Assembly (NCBI GenBank): GCA_046349635.1 | Contig: JAXMBX010000003.1 | Span: forward strand, 138,643-202,642 | Direction of reading: 5' to 3' | Source: JAXMBX01 sp046349635 | Lineage (GTDB): Bacteria; Planctomycetota; Planctomycetia; Planctomycetales; Planctomycetaceae | Length of the DNA: 64,000 nt | Shown here: positions 33,645 through 43,411 of the stretch, one piece after another | Layout: every line of letters begins with the position of its first letter | How positions within the stretch are numbered: the stretch's first letter is position 1 | Made by a program: the position numbers and the translations under genes | The notes under the pieces: generated by a model | The model's input: the letters and a program-made list of their open reading frames with translations, nothing else | The model's database searches: none | Told to the model about the DNA's origin: nothing

Positions 33645-35167
33645 GTGGCATCCCCGGCGAGTTCAAACCTGCGTCTCTCGGTTTGGCTCGCGGTGGCGTT
33701 GATTCCCGTCGGCTGCCTCCTGCCGCTCCGCCGCCACAGAAGAATCCCGCAGAGCAGAAATCGGCTTCTAACCCCTCGAAGGCATCCGCCCCTGCCGATG
33801 CGGAACAGGTCCGCAAACTCCTGACGACGGGCGTCGCGGCGCATGCCCCTCCGTCGCGGGGAGCAAGTGACGCCACTAAACGTGAAGGAGAGGACTGGGG
33901 GGAATTCCTCGGCCCGCGGGGCGATGGAACCTCCGCTGAAACCGGCCTCCTCCCCAAGTGGCCCGCCAAAGGCCCGCCGATCGTGTGGCAAAAGACGATC
34001 GGCACCGGGTATGGGGCACCCTCCATCATCGGCAATCGGCTCGTCGTGCATCACCGCAAGGGGGACGACGAAATCGTCGAATGCTTCGCCGCCGACACCG
34101 GCGTCCCGGAATGGCAGCACAAATATCCGAGCAACTTCCGCGATCCGTATGGCTACAACAACGGCCCGCGGTGCAGTCCCGTCCTCGTCGGCGACCGCTG
34201 CTTCACATTCGGCGCGGAAGGGCGCCTCCTCTGCCTCAATCTGACCACCGGCAAGCCGATCTGGGAAGTCGATACCGCCGCGCAATGGAAAATCCCGGAT
34301 GCCTTCTTCGGCGTGGGGACTACTCCCGTCCTGAGAGGCCAGGTGCTGTTCGTGATGGTCGGCGGAGAACCGAACGCCGGGGTCGTCGCCTTCAACGCCC
34401 AGACGGGCGACGTCTTGTGGCACAACGTCACCAAGAAGACCTGGAAGGCTCCCGATGAGACCTATGACATCGACGACAAGCTCGCCAGCTATGCCACGAT
34501 GACGCTGGCGAAGATTCATGACCGCGATCACCTGCTGGCCTTCATGCGGGATGGGGTCGTCTCCCTCGATCCCGAAACCGGCCGGGAAAACTTCCACTAT
34601 TTCTTCCGGTCGAAGTCCTTCGAATCTGTGAACGCCGCCCGCCCGCTGGTCATCGATGACAAGGTGCTGCTCACGGCCGCTTACCGGACGGGTCAGACTC
34701 TGCTGAAGGTCAAACCGGACGGCAAGGACTTCAGCGTCCTGTGGAGCAACCGCAACCTGGAGTGTCACTGGTCCACGCCGATTGTTCTGGATGGCTTCGC
34801 GTATGGCTTCAGCGGTCGGCATGAAAACGAAGCGCTGCTCCGCTGCATTGACCTCAAAAACGGTCGCGTACGCTGGGAAACGGACGGCGCCCCCAAAGGA
34901 GCCGACGCCGCCTCCCTCTCCGCATCCCAATTCTATGGTCGCGGTTCCGCCATCCTCGCGGAGGGGAAAATGATCGTCCTCGGCGAGAGGGGGGTCCTGG
35001 CTTTGCTCAAGTTCAGTCCCGAGGGGCACGAGGAAATCTCCCGGGTGAAATACCCGGCCCTGAAGTACCCCAGTTGGGCGGCCCCGATCCTCTCCCGCCG
35101 GCGGTTGTACCTCCGGAGCGAGGAAGCGTTGATGTGCCTCGACCTGCAGGCAGAAAAGCCCAAGTAG
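33645..35167 (+). CDS. PQQ-like beta-propeller protein, secreted, with a frameshift near the signal peptide
   Basis: The long frame (open from before 33600 to 35167) has no sensible start after the tRNA. One frame over, a GTG at 33645 with AAGGA upstream gives a signal peptide, LRLSVWLAVALIPVGCLLP. A single-base shift at about 33715-33725 would join it to the long frame. The body has outer-membrane-assembly/quinoprotein-like propeller blades: GYGAPSIIGNRLVVHHRKGD, EIVECFAADTGVPEWQHKY, RLLCLNLTTGKPIWEVD, VVAFNAQTGDVLWHN, LLRCIDLKNGRVRWETDG. DWGEFLGPRGDGTSAETGLL is the usual WPxFRGPxGxG opening. Such proteins are frequent in planctomycetes; no enzyme activity can be assigned. Confidence 0.75.
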
Positions 35168-35170
35168 TGA

Positions 35171-35195
35171 CCAGCCCGTCAGTTGTGGCTGGTTT
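35171..35195 (+). terminator. Weak terminator candidate after the PQQ-like gene
   Basis: ccagcc at 35171-35176 pairs with ggctgg at 35187-35192, followed by only three T. It starts a few bases after the stop codon. Confidence 0.4.
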
Positions 35196-35324
35196 CTCGC
35201 AGCTATCGGAGGAAAGAATCCTCCTTGTCGCGGTCATCGCAGGCCGATAGAATACTACCCTTCCCGTTTCGTACCGAAGGCTGTGTATTTTCCACGGCCG
35301 CAGAAACATAAGGCTGTTAGAGTT

Positions 35325-35543
35325 ATGAAAAAAGATATCCATCCCAATTACGTCGAAACTGTCGTGACCTGCGGTTGCGGGAGCACGTTCAAGACCCGCA
35401 GCACGCTCCCCAAGATTTCGGTCGAAATCTGCTCCGCCTGCCATCCGTTCTACACCGGCAAGGTGAAGTTCGTGGACACCGCCGGCCGCGTGGAAAAATT
35501 CCAACGCAAATACAACTGGGGCAAGGCCAAAGAACAGGCCTAG
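35325..35543 (+). CDS. rpmE: 50S ribosomal protein L31, zinc-binding (C+) form
   Basis: 72 residues from MKKDIHPNYVETVV. Four metal ligands are visible: Cys in VTCGCGS (CxC) and EICSACHPFYTG (CxxC). L31 bridges the ribosomal subunits; the zinc-containing form also acts as a zinc store. An in-frame upstream ATG at 35283 would add 14 residues unlike L31. A strong terminator follows, before prfA. The order rpmE-prfA-prmC-murA is conserved in several phyla. Confidence 0.95.
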   Translation: MKKDIHPNYVETVVTCGCGSTFKTRSTLPKISVEICSACHPFYTGKVKFVDTAGRVEKFQRKYNWGKAKEQA

Positions 35544-35558
35544 CGATTCCCATTCACG

Positions 35559-35600
35559 AACCCCGGTCACCGTCTGTCTCCACAGCGTGGTCGGGGTTTT
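35559..35600 (+). terminator. Intrinsic terminator after rpmE
   Basis: aaccccggtcac at 35559-35570 pairs with gtggtcggggtt at 35587-35598 (two G-U pairs). An inner hairpin ctgt/acag lies at 35574-35585. Four T follow. It separates rpmE from prfA, at least partly. Confidence 0.85.
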
Positions 35601-35657
35601 GTATTGGCTGCGTCTGAACTTTGACTCCCCGAACCGTTCTGCATTCTGGATCATCCC

Positions 35658-36737
35658 ATGTATCCTTCCCTGGAAGCCAAGCTGGCCCGCTACGAAGAGC
35701 TGGAAAAACAGCTCGTCGATCCGGCGGTCCTGTCGGACACGGCGAAGATGGTCTCGATCCAGCGCGAAATGGGGGGCCTGGCCAAGGTCGCCCGCATGGT
35801 CAAGGACTTCCACTCTTTAGAGGGAGACGTCACGACCGCCCGTATGATGGTGGATGAGGAACAAGATCCCGCCGCCAAGGAATACGCCCAGGAAGAACTG
35901 ACGGGATACGAGACCCGTCTGAAGGAACTGCAGACTGAACTGGAAGACCTCCTGACCGCCGGAGACGCCGCCACGCGCGGCAGCCTGATCCTCGAAATCC
36001 GGGCCGGAACCGGCGGCGAAGAAGCGGCCCTCTTCGCCCGTGACCTCTACGAAATGTACACCCGCTACGTCGACGCCAAGGGGTGGAAAGCGGAAATCAT
36101 GGAAATGTCCGATGCGGAAATGGGAGGGATCAAGGAAGTGGTCCTGACCATCACCGGCGAAGGGGCATTCATGGATCTGCAGTTCGAAAGCGGTGGACAC
36201 CGCGTGCAGCGCGTCCCCGAAACCGAAACGCAGGGGCGTGTTCACACCAGTGCGGCCACGGTCGCTGTCCTGCCCGAAGCGACGGAAGTGGACGTCGAGA
36301 TCAAGGACGAAGACCTGCGGATCGATACGATGCGGGCGGGTGGTCCCGGTGGGCAGAAGGTGAACAAGACCGAATCCGCCATCCGTATCACGCACCTGCC
36401 GACGGGCCTGGTGGTGAAGATCCAGGACGAAAAAAGCCAGCACAAAAACAAAGCCAAAGCGCTCCGCGTTCTCCGCAGCCGGCTGCTGGAAAAGCGGACC
36501 GAAGAGCAGGCCTCGGCTCGCGCTGATGCCCGCCGCACGCTGATCGGCTCCGGGAATCGCAACGAACGGATCCGCACGTATAACTTCCCGCAGAACCGCC
36601 TCACCGATCACCGCATCGGGCTGACCCTGTACAAACTGGACAACGTCATGCAGGGGAACCTCGATGAGTTGGTCGGGGCACTCAAGGAATTCGATCGCCA
36701 GGAACGCTTGAAAGGTCTCGGAGACGCCGCCAAGTAA
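35658..36737 (+). CDS. prfA: Peptide chain release factor 1
   Basis: 359 residues. RF1 recognises UAA/UAG stops and triggers peptide release. Features: an N-terminal helical domain, EIRAGTGGEEAALFARDLYE around residues 114-133, GRVHTSAATVAVLPEATEVD (RF1-type decoding domain border), and the catalytic RAGGPGGQKVNKTESAIR with the GGQ. The C-terminal YNFPQNRLTDHRI is standard. The next gene, prmC, encodes the enzyme that methylates the GGQ glutamine. Confidence 0.97.
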   Translation: MYPSLEAKLARYEELEKQLVDPAVLSDTAKMVSIQREMGGLAKVARMVKDFHSLEGDVTTARMMVDEEQDPAAKEYAQEELTGYETRLKELQTELEDLLTAGDAATRGSLILEIRAGTGGEEAALFARDLYEMYTRYVDAKGWKAEIMEMSDAEMGGIKEVVLTITGEGAFMDLQFESGGHRVQRVPETETQGRVHTSAATVAVLPEATEVDVEIKDEDLRIDTMRAGGPGGQKVNKTESAIRITHLPTGLVVKIQDEKSQHKNKAKALRVLRSRLLEKRTEEQASARADARRTLIGSGNRNERIRTYNFPQNRLTDHRIGLTLYKLDNVMQGNLDELVGALKEFDRQERLKGLGDAAK

Positions 36738-36862
36738 TCGGTATTGGTCGCATCACAAAAGGCGGTTGGTGATCAGGTTGGATTTGCTGCGTTCAGGAAA
36801 CCGGACTTCGTCCAGAGCATTTTGTTCAATGGAATAGTCGACGTCCCGCGAAGGAGCGAAAC

Positions 36863-37768
36863 GTGACGGTCGAATCTCAAAAACCTGCTGCTGGTTCCGG
36901 CGATGTCTGGACCGTGAGCCGCATCCTCGAATGGACGACGCAGCATCTCAAGCAGCACGGGAGTCCGAACCCACGCCTGGATGCGGAAGTCCTGCTGGCC
37001 CACGCCCGGGGCTGCAAGCGGATCAAGCTGTACACCGACTTCGACCAACCGCTGACTGACGCACAACGGACCGTCATGCGGGATCTGGTGAAACGCCGCG
37101 CCCAGGCCGAACCAGTCGCCTATCTCATTGGCCGCAAGGAATTCTACAGCCTCGACTTCACCGTCAATTCGGCGGTCCTGATTCCGCGCCCCGAGACGGA
37201 AACGCTCGTCATGGAACTGATCGAGCGGGCGCGATCGGCGAACGCTCCCCGGATTCTCGATCTTGGTACCGGGTCCGGCTGCATTGCGATCACCACCGCC
37301 GTTCACCTCCCAACCGCGCAAGTCACCGCCGTGGATATCAGCCCCGACGCCCGGCAGGTCGCGATCGGCAACGCGGAAAATCACAAGGTCTCCGACCGGG
37401 TCCGCTGCCTGGAGGGAGACCTGTATGCCCCTCTCACGGCAGGGGAACAATTCGATTTTGTCGTCAGTAATCCCCCCTATATCCCGCAGGCCGAGATGCC
37501 CGCCCTGATGGCGGACGTCCGGAAGCACGAGCCTGCTTTGGCTTTGGATGGGGGGGCGGCAGGCCTGGAAGTTATCACCCGCCTGATCGCGGGGGCCTCC
37601 TCCCGAATTGTTCCCGGAGGCTGGATTCTGCTGGAAATCGATCCTCCCCAGTCAGCCGCCGTCCAACAGATGTTGTCCCAATCCGGCGATTTTGAGAAGA
37701 TTCAACCCGTCAAGGATCTGGCCGGCGAACATCGCGTGATTGTCGGCCAAAGGACTATTCATCCGTAG
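36863..37768 (+). CDS. prmC: Release factor glutamine methyltransferase
   Basis: 301 residues from GTG 36863, with AAGGAG seven bases upstream. PrmC uses S-adenosylmethionine to N5-methylate the Gln in the GGQ of release factors. SAM-binding ILDLGTGSGCIAI is near residues 131-143, and the substrate-amide motif VVSNPPYIP near 201-209. The N-terminal helical domain contains AYLIGRKEFYSLDFTVNSAV. It lies between prfA and murA, as in many bacteria. Confidence 0.96.
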   Translation: MTVESQKPAAGSGDVWTVSRILEWTTQHLKQHGSPNPRLDAEVLLAHARGCKRIKLYTDFDQPLTDAQRTVMRDLVKRRAQAEPVAYLIGRKEFYSLDFTVNSAVLIPRPETETLVMELIERARSANAPRILDLGTGSGCIAITTAVHLPTAQVTAVDISPDARQVAIGNAENHKVSDRVRCLEGDLYAPLTAGEQFDFVVSNPPYIPQAEMPALMADVRKHEPALALDGGAAGLEVITRLIAGASSRIVPGGWILLEIDPPQSAAVQQMLSQSGDFEKIQPVKDLAGEHRVIVGQRTIHP

Positions 37769-37801
37769 GTCGCGGATTTCACATTCACTCGAGGTCCAAG
37801 G

Positions 37802-39226
37802 ATGGACATGTTCATCGTGCAGGGGGGGATCCCTCTGCAGGGAACCGTGACAATCAGCGGAGCCAAGAACGCCGCGCTCCCCATCATGGCCGCGACCCTG
37901 GCGGCGAGCGGCACGACCCGCATCTCCCGCGTCCCGCGCCTGGTCGATGTGGAAACACTTTCCGCCCTGCTCCGTTCTCTCGGGATGCGCGTCACCTGGA
38001 CCGGTCCCGACGAGTTGGAACTCAACGTGCAGGACGACCAGAACGTCCTCGCCCACTACGATCTCGTCCGGAAGATGCGGGCCGGGGTCTGCGTGCTCGG
38101 TCCGCTCCTCGCGAAGCGCGGCCGCGCCTGCGTCTCTCTGCCGGGGGGGTGCAACATCGGGGAACGCCCGATCGATCTGCACTTGAAAGGTCTCGCGGCA
38201 CTGGGGGCGGAAATCCGCGTCGAAAAAGGGTACGTCGTCGCCCAGGCGAAACGCCTCCGCGGCGCGCGGATTAACATGAGCGGCCCCTTCGGAACCACCG
38301 TGACCGGAACCTGCAATGTGATGATGGCCGCCACCCTCGCGGAAGGACAGACCGTCATCGAAGCGGCTGCCTGCGAACCGGAAATCGTTGATCTCGGAAA
38401 CTGCCTCAACCGCATGGGAGCGAATATCGAAGGGCTGGGATCCTCCTGTCTCCGGATCGACGGGGTCCGCGAACTCCGAGGCTGCGAACACACCCTGATT
38501 CCGGACCGGATTGAAGCGGCGACGTTGATGATCGCCGCCGCCATTACGCGCGGGGAAATCGAGTTGCACGGCGTCTCACCGAACCACCTCACCGCGATCA
38601 TCCAGAAACTGGCCGAAATCGGAGTCCGGATTGACTCTCATGATGCGGAAATCCTGCAAATTTCCGCCAGAACTCCGCTAAAAAGCGTCGAGTGCGTGGC
38701 GCAACCCTATCCGGGAATACCGACTGACGTGCAGGCACAACTCATGGCGTTACTTTGTACCGTCCCGGGAATCAGCGTCATCACCGAAAAAGTCTTTCCC
38801 GATCGTTTCATGCACATGGCCGAGCTCGCCCGCATGGGGGCCAGCCTGCGCCGCGAAGGGACGACCGCATTGATCAATGGTTCCTCCCTGTTGAGCGGCG
38901 CTTGTGTGATGGCGTCGGATCTGCGGGCGAGTGCCGCGCTCGTCCTGGCCGCGCTTGCCGCGGAGGGAGAATCGGTCATCCGTCGGATCTATCACCTGGA
39001 CCGGGGCTATGATCGCCTGGACGAAAAACTGAGTACGCTCGGCGCGAAGATACAGCGCGTGCCGGACAAGCCGGAGTTTCTCCCTCAGAGTCTGTCCCCC
39101 ACTATCGAGCCGATCGCTCAACTGGAGCAGCGCAACCAAGCGCACGGCGTCCCGCAACCTCACTGGCATCTGCCTGTCAAAATGCCGGGTGCGCAACTTT
39201 CATCGCAAGACGGTGCGCAACTTTAG
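37802..39226 (+). CDS. murA: UDP-N-acetylglucosamine 1-carboxyvinyltransferase
   Basis: 474 residues. MurA transfers enolpyruvate to UDP-GlcNAc, the first committed step to peptidoglycan. The N-terminal VQGGIPLQGTVTISGAKNAA holds the conserved Lys-Asn; the active-site Cys117 is in LPGGCNIGERP. A later YPGIPTDVQAQLMAL and LDRGYDRLDEKLSTLGA are typical. A Cys rather than Asp at this site implies sensitivity to fosfomycin. The enzyme core ends near residue 425; about 45 extra residues follow, ending GAQLSSQDGAQL encoded by a 13-base direct repeat. This gene supports peptidoglycan synthesis in the host. Confidence 0.96.
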   Translation: MDMFIVQGGIPLQGTVTISGAKNAALPIMAATLAASGTTRISRVPRLVDVETLSALLRSLGMRVTWTGPDELELNVQDDQNVLAHYDLVRKMRAGVCVLGPLLAKRGRACVSLPGGCNIGERPIDLHLKGLAALGAEIRVEKGYVVAQAKRLRGARINMSGPFGTTVTGTCNVMMAATLAEGQTVIEAAACEPEIVDLGNCLNRMGANIEGLGSSCLRIDGVRELRGCEHTLIPDRIEAATLMIAAAITRGEIELHGVSPNHLTAIIQKLAEIGVRIDSHDAEILQISARTPLKSVECVAQPYPGIPTDVQAQLMALLCTVPGISVITEKVFPDRFMHMAELARMGASLRREGTTALINGSSLLSGACVMASDLRASAALVLAALAAEGESVIRRIYHLDRGYDRLDEKLSTLGAKIQRVPDKPEFLPQSLSPTIEPIAQLEQRNQAHGVPQPHWHLPVKMPGAQLSSQDGAQL

Positions 39227-39260
39227 GCACTAGACAGAGAGCAACTTGAGCCGCGGCGGA

Positions 39261-39944
39261 TCAGGCCGATTCGCGTGGAAACGTCTGCAGTTCCGTCTGA
39301 TGCCGGACAATCTCCCCTTCGACGAGGTAGATCACGTCCTCGGCAATATTCGTGGCATGGTCGGCCACGCGTTCCACGTTTCGAGACGCGGAAAACAGGT
39401 GCATCGCCGGTTCAATCAGGTCGGGCTGCTTCTGCATGAATGCCGTCAATTCGTCGATGATTTCCCGGTTGAGGTCATCGACTTCATCGTCTTCCGAGCA
39501 GATCTTGCGGGCCAGCTTGGTGTCCTGCTGGACATAAGCCAGGATACTGCGGTCGAGCATATCGACCGCTTTCTGAGACATCAGCCGCAGCTTCTCCGGA
39601 ATTGTGATCGGAGGAAGGCTGCAGAGAGAGGTCGCCCGTTCGGCGATGTTCACCCCCAGGTCGGCGATGCGCTCCAGTTCTGAACTGATTTTCAGCACGG
39701 CGGTCACCCGCCGCAGGTCGGTCGCGACAGGCTGGTGCAAAGCCAGGATCTTCAGACAGGAGTCTTCGATCTCGACATCAAAACGGTCGATCTCATCATC
39801 CCGCTGGGAAAGTTCGCGAGTGGACTCAGGATCGGGATGCTCCAAGGCATCCACGCCACAGTGAATCGCGTCAGCCGCCATCTCACACATGGTGAGCAAC
39901 TTCTGCTGTAGCAACTCGATATCCCGGACTAAATGGATCGACAT
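39261..39944 (-). CDS. phoU: Phosphate-signalling/transport regulator PhoU
   Basis: 227 residues forming two PhoU three-helix repeats. Metal-binding-type motifs are ELSQRDDEIDRFDVEIED (about residues 44-61) and KICSEDDEVDDLNREIIDEL in the second repeat, plus LKISSELERIADLGVNIAER and SRNVERVADHATNIAEDVIY. PhoU links the Pst phosphate transporter with the PhoR/PhoB system and dampens phosphate uptake. No pst or pho genes are adjacent, so it is an orphan here. It converges on murA. Confidence 0.95.
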   Translation of the reverse strand: MSIHLVRDIELLQQKLLTMCEMAADAIHCGVDALEHPDPESTRELSQRDDEIDRFDVEIEDSCLKILALHQPVATDLRRVTAVLKISSELERIADLGVNIAERATSLCSLPPITIPEKLRLMSQKAVDMLDRSILAYVQQDTKLARKICSEDDEVDDLNREIIDELTAFMQKQPDLIEPAMHLFSASRNVERVADHATNIAEDVIYLVEGEIVRHQTELQTFPRESA

Positions 39945-40809
39945 CGACTTAAATCAGCCCTTTTTCTCCATTTGCCCCAAATCATCGCGCGAGGCTTGAG
40001 ATTGAGGCTCTTCATGAAATTCTGAGCCAGTGAAACAAATTGTAATGTCATTCAGACTTACGTGAAGAGGAGCTTGGCAGATTTAAGAACGGTATTTCAA
40101 TAATTTCATAAATTTACGTCGCGTCGCGTAGCTGGGGGAATCGGTTTTGCCAAGCTTTTCTCCTGCGTTCGAATGATCGGAAACCAGAGGCTGAAGCTCG
40201 TTTCCTTCCGATGCCGTCAAGGATGCAGATGTATCGGTCTGGAAATGATTTACGTTGCGTAACAGCCCCAGTTGATTGACGCTCTTCGAGCCGCAAAGTA
40301 AGTTATGTGACTGATTGAAATCCCTTCAGATCGTTCGGATCTGCTCCAAACTGTCACTGCACGGTTGGAGTCCCAGAGCGCGTTGAGTTTGTCTGAAGCG
40401 TCTGTTGCGGTGAAAAGCTCGGTCAATTCATCGATTTCGACGCGACACTAAAACGCAAGGCGTTCCAACAACCGGAGTCCTACCAACCGGTTCAGTTCCT
40501 CAAAACAGAAGGTTATTGTCAGGATCGGGCTTCCAGACTGAACCGGGCGCGAGGGGAATCATGAATTTCTCCCCGTTCGAGGCAGGGAATCGGAAGGCCC
40601 GAGCGTGGATGTTTTTTATGCGGGAGCAACCACACCGCAGGGGTTCGGCTCACGGTCGGGCCCCCGGCTCCTCCCGCGAAGTCCCGGATGAAGGACGATT
40701 TCCGAACAAGGCAGACCTAACCCGTGATCGACTCTCTTTAACCAATGCGTTCTTCCCAGGAAGACCTTGGTAACGGAGCGGAATCGGCGGCATAAATGAG
40801 TGAGAACTG
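39945..40809. other. Long intergenic region between divergent phoU and the MMPL gene
   Basis: About 865 bases without an accepted gene. A perfect hairpin cagatc-gttcg-gatctg lies at 40327-40343, without a T run. A promoter-like pair ttgacg / taagtt with 17 bases between them occurs near 40275-40305 on the plus strand. Open frames here (for example 40516-40773) lack family features or a good start. No Pho box was recognised. Confidence 0.5.
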
Positions 40810-43323
40810 ATGTTTCGACACCTGGGCGAATTTGTCATTCATCGATGGCGCGTGCTGTTTGCGACGTGGATTGTCCTCAGCGTGCTGGCGAACGGAGTCC
40901 TGACCGGCTGGATTAACCGTCTGAATGTGCTCCCGTTCCGGCTTCCCTCCTGGGAAACCATCGTGCAGACCGGGGAGTTGCAGTTTCTCCCGGCGAAATC
41001 CCCCAGCGTCGAATCCAACGCCTTGTACAACAAAGCCTTTCCCCACGATATGGCCGCCAGTAACGCGGTGATCGTGATCACGCGGGAAAATGGCCCCCTC
41101 GCGGACAATGATGCGGACAAGGCTTTCATTACCGAGGTTCTGCGCCCCGAAATCGACAAGGTGATCAGCGAGGTCGAAAAAACGAACGGCCCGACCGGCG
41201 TCGGAAAAATCGAAGACTTCAAAGACAGCCAGGTCGGCCAGCTTTTAATGAGTAAGGATAAAAAGTCCACCCTGGTCATGATCAACCTGGGAACGGAATT
41301 CCTCGATGCCAAGAACCAGTATCTGATCCTGGGGCTGGAAAAACTGATCGAACCGCGCGGCAGGCTCGCCGGGAAAATCCCCGCCGGCCTGACCCTCTCT
41401 CTGAGCGGAAGCGCCACGGTCGGGCGGGACATGTTTATCGCCCAGAAAGAAAGCGCACGGAACACCGAATGGTGGACCGTCGTGCTGGTGGTCGGGTTGC
41501 TGCTCCTGATTTATCGCGCTCCGCTTCTCGCCTTGATTCCGCTGATTTCCGTGTTTATCGCGGTGCAGGTGTCGATCTGCCTGATCGTCCTGCTGGCCCG
41601 CTACGCTCCCTGGATCGTCGAGCCTTTCGCCGGGCTGCAGACCTATATCACCGTCGTCACGTACGGGGCCGGCGTGGACTACTGCCTGTTCCTGATCGCG
41701 CGCTACAAGGAAGAACTGGACCGGGGAGTCAACGTTTCCGAGGCACTGACCATGACGCTGGACAAGATCGGCGCGGCGCTGGCTGCCAGTGCCGCGACCG
41801 TCAGTGTCGGGATCGGGATGATGTATTTCGCCCAGTTCGGAAAGTTCCAACAGGCAGGGATCTGCATGGCTCTCAGCCTGATCATCATGCTGATCGCCGC
41901 GTTGACATTTACCCCTCCGCTGCTGGTGCTGGTGGGACAAGCTGCATTCTGGCCCTACGGGCGGTCCAAAAATCTCTCCAAGTCCGCCGGGTGGATCTCC
42001 GGGGCCAGCCTGTTTTCCCGCCTACTCAGCAACCTGCAGCTTCACCGCATGTGGGAATGGACCAGCGACCAGATCCTTAAGACCCCGATGCGGATCTGGC
42101 TGACATTCATCCTGCTCATGCTCCCGTTTGGAATTGTGGGCGTCATGTTCCACGACTACCTCAGTTACGGACTCCTGAGCGAACTTCCCCGGACGAAACC
42201 GAGCGTCATTGGTGCCAAGGCAGTCCAGGCCCACTTCACCGCGGGGGACACCGGACCAATCACAGTCATGCTGCAAAACCCCGATCTGGATTTTGATTCG
42301 ATCGAGGGGAGACATGCCTTGGAAGTGCTGACCCTCAAATTGAAAGACCGTGCGGATAAGCTGCGGGTTGCTGATGTGCGCAGTATTTCTCACCCGGTCG
42401 GCCTTCATCACGAACTCCCCAAGGGGTTCGCAAGAGCCAGTTTCCTCAATGCAGCCCGGATGCATTACAACTCTCGAGTCGAAGACAAGAACGTTCAGCA
42501 CGTCACACGGATGGATGTCATCCTGAAAGATGATCCGTTTTCGAGAAACAGTGTCAACCTGATGTCGCAGGTGCAACACGAAATTGAGGGTCTACTCTCA
42601 AAAGACAATCCCGATAACCAGAAAGAACCGACGGGTGAAGAAGGAGACACATCGCTCAAGGATCTGGTCGGTTCCTCGGTCCATCTGGTCGGCACGACCG
42701 CGAGCATCCGGGATCTGAAGAAAGTGACCGACATGGATCAGTTGGTGATCGATGGCCTCGTCCTGACGACGGTCTACATCATCCTCGTGATCCTGCTCCG
42801 CGAACCCGCCATCTGCGCCTATCTCCTCGTCAGCGTCTTCTTCAGCTATTTTGTATCGCTGGGGGCCACATTTGTCGCCTTCTGGGCGGTTGACCCCTCC
42901 GGCTTCGCGGGACTCGACTGGAAAGTTCCCACCTTCCTGTTCACGATCCTGATTGCCGTGGGCGAGGACTACAACATTTTCCTCATGGCCCGTATCGCGG
43001 AAGAGCAAAAAGAGTTCGGACCGGTGCAGGGGATCAAGGTCGCGATGGTCCAGACGGGGAGCATTATCTCCAGTTGCGGCATCATCATGGCCGGCACGTT
43101 CTTCTCGCTGGTCATCGCAGGGACACTTGCAGGCATGCAGCAACTCGGCTTCGCGCTGACCGTCGGCGTTCTGCTGGATACGTTCATCGTTCGCCCCATC
43201 CTGGTCCCCGCGTATCTGATTCTCCTCAACAGCGGGCGGTTCGGGCGGATCGGAAAAACCCTGGGGGCCATCACCCCGGAAAAGCAGAAGGCACTCCAGA
43301 CGTCGAGCACGGCTGCCAGTTAA
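40810..43323 (+). CDS. MMPL/RND-family membrane exporter
   Basis: 837 residues with two similar halves, each having a membrane helix, a large extracytoplasmic domain and a bundle of five or so helices. The first half carries TYGAGVDYCLFLIARYKEEL (about residues 284-303), the second AVGEDYNIFLMARIAEEQKE (about 716-735); the Asp-Tyr pairs are the proton-relay positions of MmpL proteins. Such transporters use the proton gradient to move lipids, hopanoids or other hydrophobic compounds outward. No lipid-synthesis gene is directly adjacent, so the cargo is unknown. Confidence 0.9.
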   Translation: MFRHLGEFVIHRWRVLFATWIVLSVLANGVLTGWINRLNVLPFRLPSWETIVQTGELQFLPAKSPSVESNALYNKAFPHDMAASNAVIVITRENGPLADNDADKAFITEVLRPEIDKVISEVEKTNGPTGVGKIEDFKDSQVGQLLMSKDKKSTLVMINLGTEFLDAKNQYLILGLEKLIEPRGRLAGKIPAGLTLSLSGSATVGRDMFIAQKESARNTEWWTVVLVVGLLLLIYRAPLLALIPLISVFIAVQVSICLIVLLARYAPWIVEPFAGLQTYITVVTYGAGVDYCLFLIARYKEELDRGVNVSEALTMTLDKIGAALAASAATVSVGIGMMYFAQFGKFQQAGICMALSLIIMLIAALTFTPPLLVLVGQAAFWPYGRSKNLSKSAGWISGASLFSRLLSNLQLHRMWEWTSDQILKTPMRIWLTFILLMLPFGIVGVMFHDYLSYGLLSELPRTKPSVIGAKAVQAHFTAGDTGPITVMLQNPDLDFDSIEGRHALEVLTLKLKDRADKLRVADVRSISHPVGLHHELPKGFARASFLNAARMHYNSRVEDKNVQHVTRMDVILKDDPFSRNSVNLMSQVQHEIEGLLSKDNPDNQKEPTGEEGDTSLKDLVGSSVHLVGTTASIRDLKKVTDMDQLVIDGLVLTTVYIILVILLREPAICAYLLVSVFFSYFVSLGATFVAFWAVDPSGFAGLDWKVPTFLFTILIAVGEDYNIFLMARIAEEQKEFGPVQGIKVAMVQTGSIISSCGIIMAGTFFSLVIAGTLAGMQQLGFALTVGVLLDTFIVRPILVPAYLILLNSGRFGRIGKTLGAITPEKQKALQTSSTAAS

Positions 43324-43411
43324 AGCGTGTAACGCTTCTGTGTCGCGTCAAAATCGACATTTTTTCCGAGATTCTCGCCGCGACAGTCGCTACAGATAAA
43401 CGCAATGCGAT

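Noticed and set aside
33476..35029. 517-codon open frame antisense to the PQQ-like gene and tRNA
   Set aside because: It would run through the tRNA gene and lacks motifs; the plus strand shows clear propeller repeats.
40516..40773. 85-codon plus-strand frame upstream of the MMPL gene
   Set aside because: Low-complexity Arg/Gly/Pro translation without family features or a good start.
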